From Planctomycetota bacterium (GTDB lineage Bacteria; Planctomycetota; UBA1135), in contig SHNF01000009.1 in assembly GCA_004295085.1 (NCBI GenBank), positions 806,001 through 870,000 of the forward strand: a stretch of 64,000 nt of DNA, read 5' to 3'. The translations under genes and the position numbers were made by a program. Below, in pieces: positions 1 to 7,658 of this stretch; the first letter of the stretch is position 1, and every line of letters begins with the position of its first letter. The notes beneath the pieces were generated by a model. That model worked only from the letters and a program-made list of their open reading frames with translations. It ran no database searches and was not told the origin of the DNA.

Positions 1-296
1 AGCGGCTTGCCCGGGGTGAAGTCCTCCGGCTGCCTGGCGTAGGGCAGGATGGGCTCCGCCGGGTCGCGCGTGCAGGCGCCAACGCCCGCCAGTGCCAGGG
101 CGGCGCCCATCAGCTTCAGGAAATGGCGGCGGCTGTTCTCGTCGTGCCACTCCGACGCGTTCTCGGGGAACTCGCGCTGCAGCAGCTCCATGAACTCCGG
201 TGTCCCGGCCAGCTCGTCCAGGCTGCGCCAGTACTGGCGCCCGCGCGCCGACTCCGGGCGCCCGCGCAGGGACGGCAGGTCCATGCGCGCGCTCAT
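1..296 (-). CDS. actB: Alternative complex III iron-sulfur/molybdopterin-like subunit ActB (N-terminal part)
   Basis: Only the first 98 codons are in the window; the gene runs off the left edge. The product is the large periplasmic iron-sulfur subunit of alternative complex III, which passes electrons from quinol towards cytochrome c or the terminal oxidase. Visible hallmarks are the conserved N-terminal block (GRQYWRSLDEL, TPEFMELLQREFP, ASEW) and then a twin-arginine signal (SRRHFLK at residues 55-61, hydrophobic stretch, Cys75). The long leader ahead of the RR motif is typical of ActB. Its ATG overlaps the actA stop by 4 bp (ATGA), so the two are translationally coupled. The iron-sulfur and molybdopterin-like domains lie outside the window. 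Confidence 0.9.
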   Translation of the reverse strand, partial: MSARMDLPSLRGRPESARGRQYWRSLDELAGTPEFMELLQREFPENASEWHDENSRRHFLKLMGAALALAGVGACTRDPAEPILPYARQPEDFTPGKP

Positions 297-937
297 CGGT
301 GGCAGGTGGAGCAGTTGGTCATGCTCTGGACCTCGTGCTGTTCCCGGAGCTGGCGGCGCAGCTCCTCGCTGGCGCCGCCGTAGGCCATGTTGAACACTTC
401 CTCGCGCGGGCGCAGGCTCGCTTCCGGTCCGCGGTGGCAGTCCAGGCACCAGATCATCTGCAGCGAGGCGCCCTTCATGGTCAGGTTGGTCTGGTCCACG
501 CGCCCGTGGCAGGTGGCGCAGCCGATGCCCTTGCGCACGTGCACCGAGTGGTCGAAGTACACGAAGTCCGGCAGGTCATGGACGCGCGTCCACGCCAGGG
601 GCTGGTCCGTGCGGTAGCTGGCCCGCACCGGCTCGAGCATGGGGCTGTCGGCCCAGATCTGCGAGTGGCAGGTCATGCACGTCTCCGTGGGCGGGATGCC
701 CGCGTACGCGGAGTCCTCCACCGAGCTGTGGCAGAAGCGGCAGTCGATGCCGAGCTCCTCGACGTGGTGCTTGTGGCCGAACGGAACCGGCTGTGCGCGC
801 ACCACCGACTGGCCGGTCAGGTAAGGCGACCGCCAGTACACGAACAGCAGCACCAAGCCGGTCAAGACGAGCGCCAGCAGCCCGGCGATGCTCACCTTGG
901 AGAACGGGTTCGTGCTCGGGTGGAAGAGCTGGGCCAT
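293..937 (-). CDS. actA: Alternative complex III pentaheme cytochrome c subunit ActA
   Basis: This 214-residue protein has an N-terminal membrane anchor (about residues 17-35, ending FVYWRSPYLTGQ) followed by a periplasmic domain. It carries five c-type heme motifs: CRFCH, CMTCH, CATCH, CLDCH and CSTCH, the last at the extreme C-terminus. Five hemes, one anchor and the phrase PFGHKHHVEELGIDCRFCH are characteristic of ActA, the electron-transfer subunit of alternative complex III (quinol:electron acceptor oxidoreductase). It is the first gene of an act operon read leftward out of the window and overlaps actB by 4 bp. The 150 bp upstream would hold the operon promoter. Confidence 0.93.
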   Translation of the reverse strand: MAQLFHPSTNPFSKVSIAGLLALVLTGLVLLFVYWRSPYLTGQSVVRAQPVPFGHKHHVEELGIDCRFCHSSVEDSAYAGIPPTETCMTCHSQIWADSPMLEPVRASYRTDQPLAWTRVHDLPDFVYFDHSVHVRKGIGCATCHGRVDQTNLTMKGASLQMIWCLDCHRGPEASLRPREEVFNMAYGGASEELRRQLREQHEVQSMTNCSTCHR

Positions 938-1010
938 CGGCGCCGCACAGGGATGCTGCGGAGGCGCTCCACTCTGCCCGTGATGGAGGGCCGCCGCCGC
1001 GTGGGGGGAA

Positions 1011-1018
1011 ACTTTATA
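1011..1018 (-). promoter_or_regulatory. Possible -10 element upstream of actA
   Basis: The 151-bp gap between the photolyase stop and actA contains, on the minus strand, the AT-rich octamer TATAAAGT in otherwise GC-rich DNA, about 75 bp before the actA start. No convincing -35 hexamer stands 16-18 bp upstream, so this is only a weak promoter candidate. Confidence 0.22.
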
Positions 1019-1088
1019 GCGTGGCCCTCACGGCCTGCGGAGGGGGTAGCCGGCGCTCCTAGAACAATCCATACTACTTGTTTTCTTC

Positions 1089-2561
1089 CTACGACCCGTA
1101 ACGATGCAGGTACTTCGCCACATCCAGCTTGCGGCGGGTGTTCTCCGAGCTCATATAGCGGATCGTTCCAAACACGGGCCGCTCCGGCGCCCACGGCCGG
1201 TCGAAACGCCCCAGGCACCAGAAGATGCCGGTGTAGGAGTTGGGATCGCGGCCGTCCAGGGCGTGCTTGTTGTTGAGCCCGATCAGGATCTCCAGCGCGT
1301 CCTCGGGACGGCGCGTCCACTCCAGCACCTTCTTGCCCCACAGCATGCGCAGGTAGTTGTGGATGCGCCCCTCGCCCAGGAGCTGGCGCTGCGCCGCGTT
1401 CCACAGCGCGTCGTGGGTCTGCGCCCGCTCGAACTGCACGCGCGTGTACACGTGCGCGCGCGGATCCTTGCGGTGCGCGCCCAGCGTCGCCTGCGCCCAG
1501 GCCGGCAGTGACTCGAATTCGTCGTAGTCCGCGCGCTTGTCGCAGAACTGGAATCCCAGCTCGCGCCAGGTGACGAGCTGGTCCAGGAAGGCTTCTGCGC
1601 CGGCGCGCATGCCCCACCAGCCTTCGCGCCGGCCGCCGGCCTGCCGGCCGAGCCGCTGCGGCGTCCACGCCTCGCGCTGCGCCAGCGCGGCGAGCACCTG
1701 GTGCGCGGACAGGTGCCCGAAGTGCAGATACGGAGAAAGACCGCTGCCCAGGTCCTCGTCCGGATCATTGCGGCCGTCTCCGTAGCGCTCCAGTTTCACC
1801 GCGAGGAAGCGCTGCAGCGCCGCCCCGGCCGCCTGGAATCCGCCGCGCGTGCCGGCGACCGGCGCCACCGCGTGATCGATCGGCAGCGCGCGCAGCGCCC
1901 CCACCTGGGTTGCAAGCAGCGCCGCGGAGGCGCGCGGCCAGCGCCGCGTCACGGAAGGCGGCAGCGCCTTCAGGCGCGGCAGCCTCGCGTCGGACAGCGG
2001 GTCCGGCTGCGGTGCCTGGGCGAGATGCGCCGGCAGATGGCGCTGCAGCGCGCGGCGGAACGCGTAGGCGCTGGGGAACTGCGTATCGACCGCGCGCAGC
2101 GGCAGCAGGCCGTTGCCGTCCACCGCTTCCAGCCGCACGGGCACCTGCGAGGCGGCGGCCCGCAGCATCCGCGGCAGGAAGAAGCACGGGAACTCGTCGG
2201 TCACCACGGCGCAAGCGCGGCGGCCGAGGGCGGACAGCAGGCCCTTGCCGGCGCCGTGCATGTCCTCCACGTACGGGTGGTACAGGGACGGACGCCCGCG
2301 GAACCACGCGGCATGCTCGGCCATGCCCTGCAGCACGAAGGCGTGCAGCCGGTCGCTGGCCCAACGGTAGCCGCAACGCAGCGGCTCCAGCACCACGAGC
2401 GGCTTGCGCAGCTCGGCGGCCCACTCCACCGCGCGCTGCAGGGCGAAGTTCCAGCCGGGCCGGCGGCTGGCGATCATCCAGTAGAGCACGAAGTCGCCGC
2501 CGGCGCGGACCGGCGCGTCGTGCAGGACGCGGATCCGCAGCTGGGGGACCCGGCCCCTCAC
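1089..2561 (-). CDS. Class II deoxyribodipyrimidine (CPD) photolyase
   Basis: This 490-residue DNA repair enzyme would split cyclobutane pyrimidine dimers using light, FAD and an antenna pigment. The N-terminal part has the class II photolyase pattern (GGDFVLYWMIASRR, NFALQRAVEWA, KPLVVLE). The C-terminal FAD-binding part has SGLSPYLHFGHLSAHQV, WRELGFQFC, GRIHNYLRMLWGKK, GLNNKHALDGRDPNSY and RPVFGTIRYMS. The start chosen is the GTG at 2561, which overlaps the SDR stop by 4 bp (GTGA); further upstream the frame runs through SDR coding sequence and has no photolyase-like residues. Length fits the family (about 450-500). It is the distal gene of a TonB-SDR-photolyase group. Confidence 0.88.
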   Translation of the reverse strand: MRGRVPQLRIRVLHDAPVRAGGDFVLYWMIASRRPGWNFALQRAVEWAAELRKPLVVLEPLRCGYRWASDRLHAFVLQGMAEHAAWFRGRPSLYHPYVEDMHGAGKGLLSALGRRACAVVTDEFPCFFLPRMLRAAASQVPVRLEAVDGNGLLPLRAVDTQFPSAYAFRRALQRHLPAHLAQAPQPDPLSDARLPRLKALPPSVTRRWPRASAALLATQVGALRALPIDHAVAPVAGTRGGFQAAGAALQRFLAVKLERYGDGRNDPDEDLGSGLSPYLHFGHLSAHQVLAALAQREAWTPQRLGRQAGGRREGWWGMRAGAEAFLDQLVTWRELGFQFCDKRADYDEFESLPAWAQATLGAHRKDPRAHVYTRVQFERAQTHDALWNAAQRQLLGEGRIHNYLRMLWGKKVLEWTRRPEDALEILIGLNNKHALDGRDPNSYTGIFWCLGRFDRPWAPERPVFGTIRYMSSENTRRKLDVAKYLHRYGS

Positions 2562-3319
2562 AGCGCCGTGTAGCCGCCGTCCACGGACAGATCCACGCCG
2601 GTGATCCAGCGCGATTCGTCGCTGCAGAGGAACAGCGCGGCCTGGGCGACGTCCTCCGGCTGGCCGAGGCCCAGCGGATGCATGCGCAGCAGGGCCTGCC
2701 ACTTCTCCGGATCGGCCTTCACCTTGGCCAGCGACGCGCGGTTGAGGTCGGTCTCGACGAAGGCCGGGCAGACGCAGTTGGCGCGGACCCCGTAGCGCGC
2801 ATAGTCCACGGCGAGATTGCGGGTGTAGGCAATGACCCCGCCCTTGCTCGCGGCGTAGCTGGCGCGCCTGGGCACGGCCACCTGGCCTCCGATCGAGGAG
2901 ATGGTGACGATGGCGCCACGCTGCTGCGCCACCATGTGCGCCAGCACCGCCAGGCAGGAGTAGTGCACTCCTGTCAGGTTGATGCGCAGGGTCTCGCTCC
3001 AGTCCTCTTCCGTGGTCTCCAGCGCCGCCTCGCGCCCGATCACGACGCCGGCGCTGGCCACCAGCGCGTCCACGCGGCCGTGCGCGCGCACCAGCGCGTC
3101 CACCGCGCGCTGCATGGCGCCGCGCTCGCCCACGTCGGCGGCCTCGACGCCGCAGGCGCCGCCGGAGGCGCGGATCCCGCCCGCGACCGCCTCCAGCTTG
3201 TCGCGCGTGCGGCCCACCAGCAGCACGAACGCGCCCTCGCGCGCGAACAGCTCGGCGGCGGCGCGCCCGAGGCCGGAGCCGGCCCCGGTGACGACGGCGA
3301 CGCAGTCCTGGAGGCGCAT
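2558..3319 (-). CDS. Short-chain dehydrogenase/reductase (SDR), classical type
   Basis: This 253-residue NAD(P)-dependent oxidoreductase has a Rossmann fold: TGAGSGLG near residues 11-18 binds the cofactor. DVGERGAM follows beta-3, NLTG is the structural Asn motif, SS-I-G supplies the catalytic Ser, and YAASKGG carries the catalytic Tyr-x3-Lys. The C-terminal DVAQAALFLCSDESRWITG and VDGGYTA are standard for classical SDRs of the FabG/3-oxoacyl or glucose-dehydrogenase type. The substrate cannot be told from sequence. The stop overlaps the photolyase start, and the TonB-like gene ends 26 bp upstream, so the three are likely one transcript. Confidence 0.88.
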   Translation of the reverse strand: MRLQDCVAVVTGAGSGLGRAAAELFAREGAFVLLVGRTRDKLEAVAGGIRASGGACGVEAADVGERGAMQRAVDALVRAHGRVDALVASAGVVIGREAALETTEEDWSETLRINLTGVHYSCLAVLAHMVAQQRGAIVTISSIGGQVAVPRRASYAASKGGVIAYTRNLAVDYARYGVRANCVCPAFVETDLNRASLAKVKADPEKWQALLRMHPLGLGQPEDVAQAALFLCSDESRWITGVDLSVDGGYTAL

Positions 3320-3345
3320 GGAGCCGCAGAGATTAGCTCGGAGTC

Positions 3346-4149
3346 TCAGCGAAGCAGAAACCGCACCGGCACCAGCAGGCGGCTGGGGATTGGCTCGCCG
3401 CCGCGGCGCGCCGGTGCGAAGCGCCAGCGCTGCACGGCCTCCGCGGCGGCGCGGTCCAGGACGGAGTGCCCGGAGGACTGGACCAGCGTCACGCGGCCGA
3501 CCCTGCCGTCTGCGCCGATCTCGAGATCCAGCCTGACCAGCCCCTCGAGGCCCTGCCGCAGGGCCGCAGCCGGATATTCCGGCGACGGACACTGCCCGCC
3601 CAGCGGCCGCGCAGGAACCACCCCGGACGACGCTGCAGGGGCCGGCGACGTCGGCGGCGCGGACCGCGTCGGGAGGACGGGAGCGGGGTCCGGGGCGGCT
3701 TCGGCCGGCCCGACTTCTGCCGGCACGGGAGCGGCGGCCTGCGGGAACTCGATCGGCTGGAAGCGCTGCCTCGCGGCGAAATCCGGGTACCACGGCTCCT
3801 CCTCCCGCACGGGGTCCGCGGAGACGAAGACCTCCTGAACCACCGGCTCCGCGGGCTCGGGTGGCACCGGGCTGACTGTCTCTCGTAGCCGTTCCGGCAC
3901 GGGTTCCGGATTTGCCAGCACGGTCAGCACGGGCGGCACCGGGGCCGGCCGCCGCGGCAATGCGGAGAGCGAGACGAGCGACACCAGTGCCGCGTGCAAG
4001 CCGGCCGAAGCCAGGAAGCACCGGGGCAGCACGCGCTGCCGTGGTCGCCGCGCCTTCAGGGCAGACTGGCGATGACGTTGGGCATGAGGCGTCAGAGGCG
4101 CGCGCCGCGCGCAATCCGTGTGCCGCGCAAGACAGGTGGAGGCGCCCAC
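3346..4149 (-). CDS. TonB family energy-transducing protein
   Basis: The protein (267 residues from the first ATG) has a basic N-terminus, one transmembrane helix (FLASAGLHAALVSLVSLSAL, near residues 45-64), a long Pro/Glu/Ala-rich periplasmic linker and a C-terminal TonB domain of about 85 residues. That domain contains YPAAALRQGLEGLVRL, IGADGRVG and AAAEAVQRWRFAPAR, with the Y-P and RWRF(A)P signatures that contact receptor TonB boxes. It would link the proton motive force to outer-membrane receptors and stands divergent to a TonB-dependent receptor 200 bp away, the obvious partner. The start is uncertain: a GTG at 4032 would give a shorter protein but remove most of the basic N-terminus. 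Confidence 0.8.
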   Translation of the reverse strand: MGASTCLARHTDCARRAPLTPHAQRHRQSALKARRPRQRVLPRCFLASAGLHAALVSLVSLSALPRRPAPVPPVLTVLANPEPVPERLRETVSPVPPEPAEPVVQEVFVSADPVREEEPWYPDFAARQRFQPIEFPQAAAPVPAEVGPAEAAPDPAPVLPTRSAPPTSPAPAASSGVVPARPLGGQCPSPEYPAAALRQGLEGLVRLDLEIGADGRVGRVTLVQSSGHSVLDRAAAEAVQRWRFAPARRGGEPIPSRLLVPVRFLLR

Positions 4150-4347
4150 GGCCCGGCGTCACTCGCCCGTAACAGTTCGTCGGCATCGGCAGGCGCAGTC
4201 GCGCCCCCGCTCGAGCGCACCGCCTCTCTGTGGGCGAGCGAGTTTCGATGGAATCGTTACGAGCGGGTGACGTGGCAGTCCTGCAACGACTTGTCCCTGC
4301 GCTCGGGTCGAGCGGGAACGACTCTTGCCGTCAGCACAGCCCCCTTC

Positions 4348-6483
4348 ATGCGCTCCGACCCCCTCTGGCCGATTCTGGCGGCGCTTGCGATGCTCTCGCC
4401 GCAGCTTTCCGCAGACAGCGGGCCGGTCCAGGAGCCGAGCCAGGATCCCAAGCCGCCGCAAGAGCCGCCGCAGAGCAGCGCCGGCGGCAAGCAGGAAGAG
4501 CTGCCGGAGATGCTGGTCATCGGCCGGCAGCGCGAGCAGGGCGTTCCGGAAGTGCCCTTGAACAGCGTCGGCTCACGCGACGTCATCGGACCGGAGGAGC
4601 TGCGGCGCACCGGGGCTCGCGACATGAACGACCTGATCCAGAACCTCCCGGCAGTGTCGACGCGGCCCTACAACGGCGGCGAAGGGGCAGCCCCCAGCTT
4701 TTCCACCCGTGGCCTGCCGGACGACGGACTCACCGAGTACATCCACGTCCTGATCGACGGCGTGCCGGTGAGCCGGCTGCCCTACGGCTGGACGGCCTTC
4801 TCCTTCCTGCCGGTGACCACCGAGCGCGTGTACGCGGTCGATTCGATCCGCGGCGCCTTCTCGGTGCGCTACTCGCCGAACACCATCGGCGGCGTGCTCA
4901 ATTTCATCACGCAGCCCATCCCGGTGCAGCCGCGGCTGGAGATGCGCTCCACGCTCGGCTCCTACGATTACGCCAGCACGCTGTTGTCGGTCGGGGGCAC
5001 CAGCGGCAACCTCGGAGCCCTGCTGTCCTACGTGGACCGGCGCGGCGAGGGCTTCCGGCGCAACGGCGGCTTCGATCAGCAGGACGCCAACCTCAAGCTG
5101 CGCTTGGATACCGCTCCTGGCAGCTGGCTGGCCGCTTCCGTCAACCACTTCGAAGACGAGCACAAGGTGCCCGGCGGCCTGACGCTGGATGAGTACGAGG
5201 AAGACCGCTTCGGCAACTCGCGGCCGATCAACCGTTTCGACGGATCCCGCGACGGCGTGGACCTGGTCTATCACGACTCGCTGGAAGGCGGCGGCTGGTG
5301 GGAACCCTTCTTCTACTTCGCCCAGACGGGCGGCCATCTGCTCGGACAGCGCCCGCAGTTCGGCGCGCCGACCACGGTCCGCGACCAGGACACGGAGGAC
5401 TTCAACGCGGCCGTTGGCGTCCGCACCGAGCACCAGCTCGAGTTCCTGGGCATGGAGCACACCCTGTACGGCGGCGCGCGGGCGCACCGCGACTGGATCC
5501 CGTCGCAAAAGATCCGTGAGGGCCCTTATCCCACCGGCATGCAGACCCTGCTGAACGACTTCGAGTACACGCTGCAGTCCTACTCCATGCACCTGGACGA
5601 CACCGTCGAACCCGTGGAGGGGCTCACGGTGACCGCGGGCGCGCGGTTGGAGTGGATTCCGACCGCGGACGGCACGGACCGCGTGAGCGGAGTGAGCTTC
5701 GAGGACGACTTCTTCGACATCCTGCCGGGTCTTGGAGCTTCCTACCTGCTCACCGACCAGTGGGCGCTCTACGCCAACTACTTCGAAGGCTTCCGCGCGC
5801 CCCAGGTCTGGGGTTTCCTCAGCGCGCCCGTGGATGCCAATTTGGAATTCGAGCAGGGCCGCTCCGCCGAGCTGGGGACTCGCGTCGAGGCGGTCGCGGG
5901 CCTGTACGGCTCCGTCGCGCTCTGGCGCATGCAGTTCGACGATTTCGGCGTCTTCTACACTGGCTTCTACGAGAACCTGGGCCGGATCGAGGCGAACGGC
6001 GTGGACGTGGTCCTGGAGTGGGAGGCCGGCGAAGTGGTCGAAGTGCTGGAAGGGCTGGTGCTCTCCGGGTCGATCACCTTCCAGGACTCGGAGCTGCAGG
6101 AAGGCCCCAACGCCGGCAACGAGACCCCCTACGCCTGGAACCAGAAGGCGGCCTGGCGCGCCAGCTACGCCTTCGACCCCGGCTGGTCGGCCTCCGTGGG
6201 CGGTATCTACGTCGGCGAGTCCTTCTCGGACGAGGCGAATACGGAGCAGCCGTCTCCGGACGGGCTGGTCGGCCTCAACCCATCCTGGACGGTCTGGGAT
6301 GCGCAGCTGGCGCGGCAATGGAACCTGGTTCCCGGTGCCGAGCTGATGGTGGCCGCCGGCGTCACCAACCTGTTCGACAACGAGTGGTTCGTGCACTCCC
6401 GCGGCGGCTTCTTCGGCGGTGGCGTCGTCGCCGGCGCGCCGCGCCAGTACTACGTCTCCACCAGCCTGGTGCTCACATGGTGA
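4348..6483 (+). CDS. TonB-dependent outer-membrane receptor (FecA-like)
   Basis: This 711-residue beta-barrel receptor has a signal peptide (MRSDPLWPILAALAMLS), a Pro/Gln-rich spacer and a TonB-box-like ELPEMLVIG near residue 50. The plug domain shows DVIGPEELRRTGARDMNDLIQNLPAV, IDGVPVSR, VYAVDSIRGAFSVRYSPNTIGGVLNFIT, and a TonB-dependent barrel ends YVSTSLVLTW with a C-terminal aromatic. It resembles Fe(III)-dicitrate receptors, but the ligand is not determinable. The start was chosen for the signal peptide; upstream in-frame sequence lacks one. It reads divergently from tonB and is followed with overlap by a lipoprotein-like gene. No Fur box or cobalamin riboswitch was recognised in the 198-bp gap. 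Confidence 0.88.
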   Translation: MRSDPLWPILAALAMLSPQLSADSGPVQEPSQDPKPPQEPPQSSAGGKQEELPEMLVIGRQREQGVPEVPLNSVGSRDVIGPEELRRTGARDMNDLIQNLPAVSTRPYNGGEGAAPSFSTRGLPDDGLTEYIHVLIDGVPVSRLPYGWTAFSFLPVTTERVYAVDSIRGAFSVRYSPNTIGGVLNFITQPIPVQPRLEMRSTLGSYDYASTLLSVGGTSGNLGALLSYVDRRGEGFRRNGGFDQQDANLKLRLDTAPGSWLAASVNHFEDEHKVPGGLTLDEYEEDRFGNSRPINRFDGSRDGVDLVYHDSLEGGGWWEPFFYFAQTGGHLLGQRPQFGAPTTVRDQDTEDFNAAVGVRTEHQLEFLGMEHTLYGGARAHRDWIPSQKIREGPYPTGMQTLLNDFEYTLQSYSMHLDDTVEPVEGLTVTAGARLEWIPTADGTDRVSGVSFEDDFFDILPGLGASYLLTDQWALYANYFEGFRAPQVWGFLSAPVDANLEFEQGRSAELGTRVEAVAGLYGSVALWRMQFDDFGVFYTGFYENLGRIEANGVDVVLEWEAGEVVEVLEGLVLSGSITFQDSELQEGPNAGNETPYAWNQKAAWRASYAFDPGWSASVGGIYVGESFSDEANTEQPSPDGLVGLNPSWTVWDAQLARQWNLVPGAELMVAAGVTNLFDNEWFVHSRGGFFGGGVVAGAPRQYYVSTSLVLTW

Positions 6484-7619
6484 TGCGCCGTCTCGCCTTC
6501 CCTGCCCTCCTGATCGGCGCCTGCGCCGCACCGCAGGCCCAGGAGGCCCCGGCCCCCGACCCGACGCAAGCCGAGGTGCCCCTGCCGGCGCTCTCCGGTT
6601 GGCGCGGAGCACTGGTCATCGACAACGGCAAGACCGGCATCTGGACCGTCAAGTCCTTCGATTTCTTCCCGCGCTACGGCTGCCCGGAGGTGATCGGCCT
6701 GGACGACAAGGGCGTCTGCCACGTGCTGTACAGCTACAGCGGCAAGTGGACGCCGATCCCGATGGTGCACGACGGCCAGTGGCTCGGCGGCCTGGATCAC
6801 GGCGACGTGGATCCGCGCATTCCGGGAGCCGAGCTGTACACCGGCGGGCTCGGCGGCACGCTGTGGCAGCTCGTCCCGCATCTCACCAGGCACGTGGACG
6901 CGCGCCTGATCGGCCTGACCCCCGGCGCGGAGATCCACACCATCGTCGCGGCCGGCAGCGAGCTGTACCTGTTCACCGCACCCGGCGCGCTGTGGCTGAG
7001 CACGCCGACGGGACCCGACGGGCGCTTCGAGACCAGGAAGCTCGAGGAGCTGCCCGGCCGCGTGCGCGACGCGGTGCTGCTGCCGGCGCGCAGCGGGACG
7101 CCGCCGCGCATCGCCACGGCGTCGCGCGCCGGCCGCCTGGAGCTGCTGGAGCTGGCGCCCGAGGGACGCCGCTGGACCACGCTGCACCAGGAGTCGATGG
7201 GCATGGGGCGCCTGGCGCTGCGCCGCGGCCCGCCGCTCGTTCTCTACAGCACCCTCGACGATGGCCGCCTGATGCGCCACGAAGAAGGTCCGGACGGCTC
7301 GTGGCGCGCCGAGACCATCTATCTGGGCCCGCAGGGCCACCGCGGCGTCGCCGCGGGCCGCTTCGACGCGGATCCGAACGTCGAGACCGTGGCCGTGTTC
7401 GGCTACAGCCACAAGGTCGAGCTCCTGACGCGCACGGCGCACGGCTGGAAGGCGGAAACGATCTTCGAGGACCGAGACAAGGGCCACTGGCTCTCGACCG
7501 CCGAGCTGGACGGACGCAACAGCACGGACGAGCTCCTGGCCAGCGGCTACGGCGGCCGGATCGTCCTGCTGGCGCGCCCGCCCGGCTCCGGGCGAACGGA
7601 ACTGGCGGTGGCGCCGTAG
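6477..7619 (+). CDS. Exported protein of beta-propeller/VCBS type, function unknown
   Basis: This 380-residue protein begins with a short signal (MVMRRLAFPALLIGACAAPQA) that could be lipoprotein-like. The body has repeating short strands such as GALVIDNGKTGIWTVKSFDFFPRYGCPEVIGLDDKG, HGDVDPRIPGAELYTGG and AAGRFDADPNVETVAVFGYSHKVELL, matching the periodicity of a beta-propeller (FG-GAP/VCBS-like). No catalytic motif is evident. The ATG at 6477 overlaps the receptor stop; a second ATG at 6483 (TGATG) is equally likely. The overlap with the receptor and the closely following ThuA-like gene suggest one operon. Confidence 0.65.
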   Translation: MVMRRLAFPALLIGACAAPQAQEAPAPDPTQAEVPLPALSGWRGALVIDNGKTGIWTVKSFDFFPRYGCPEVIGLDDKGVCHVLYSYSGKWTPIPMVHDGQWLGGLDHGDVDPRIPGAELYTGGLGGTLWQLVPHLTRHVDARLIGLTPGAEIHTIVAAGSELYLFTAPGALWLSTPTGPDGRFETRKLEELPGRVRDAVLLPARSGTPPRIATASRAGRLELLELAPEGRRWTTLHQESMGMGRLALRRGPPLVLYSTLDDGRLMRHEEGPDGSWRAETIYLGPQGHRGVAAGRFDADPNVETVAVFGYSHKVELLTRTAHGWKAETIFEDRDKGHWLSTAELDGRNSTDELLASGYGGRIVLLARPPGSGRTELAVAP

Positions 7620-7658
7620 CGTTCCGCGCTACCATGCGGCGGTCCGGAGGATGCCATC

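Noticed and set aside
4150..4347. Cobalamin riboswitch or Fur box upstream of the receptor
   Set aside because: No B12-box or TPP-type conserved core and no clear Fur palindrome could be found in the 198 bp between tonB and the receptor.
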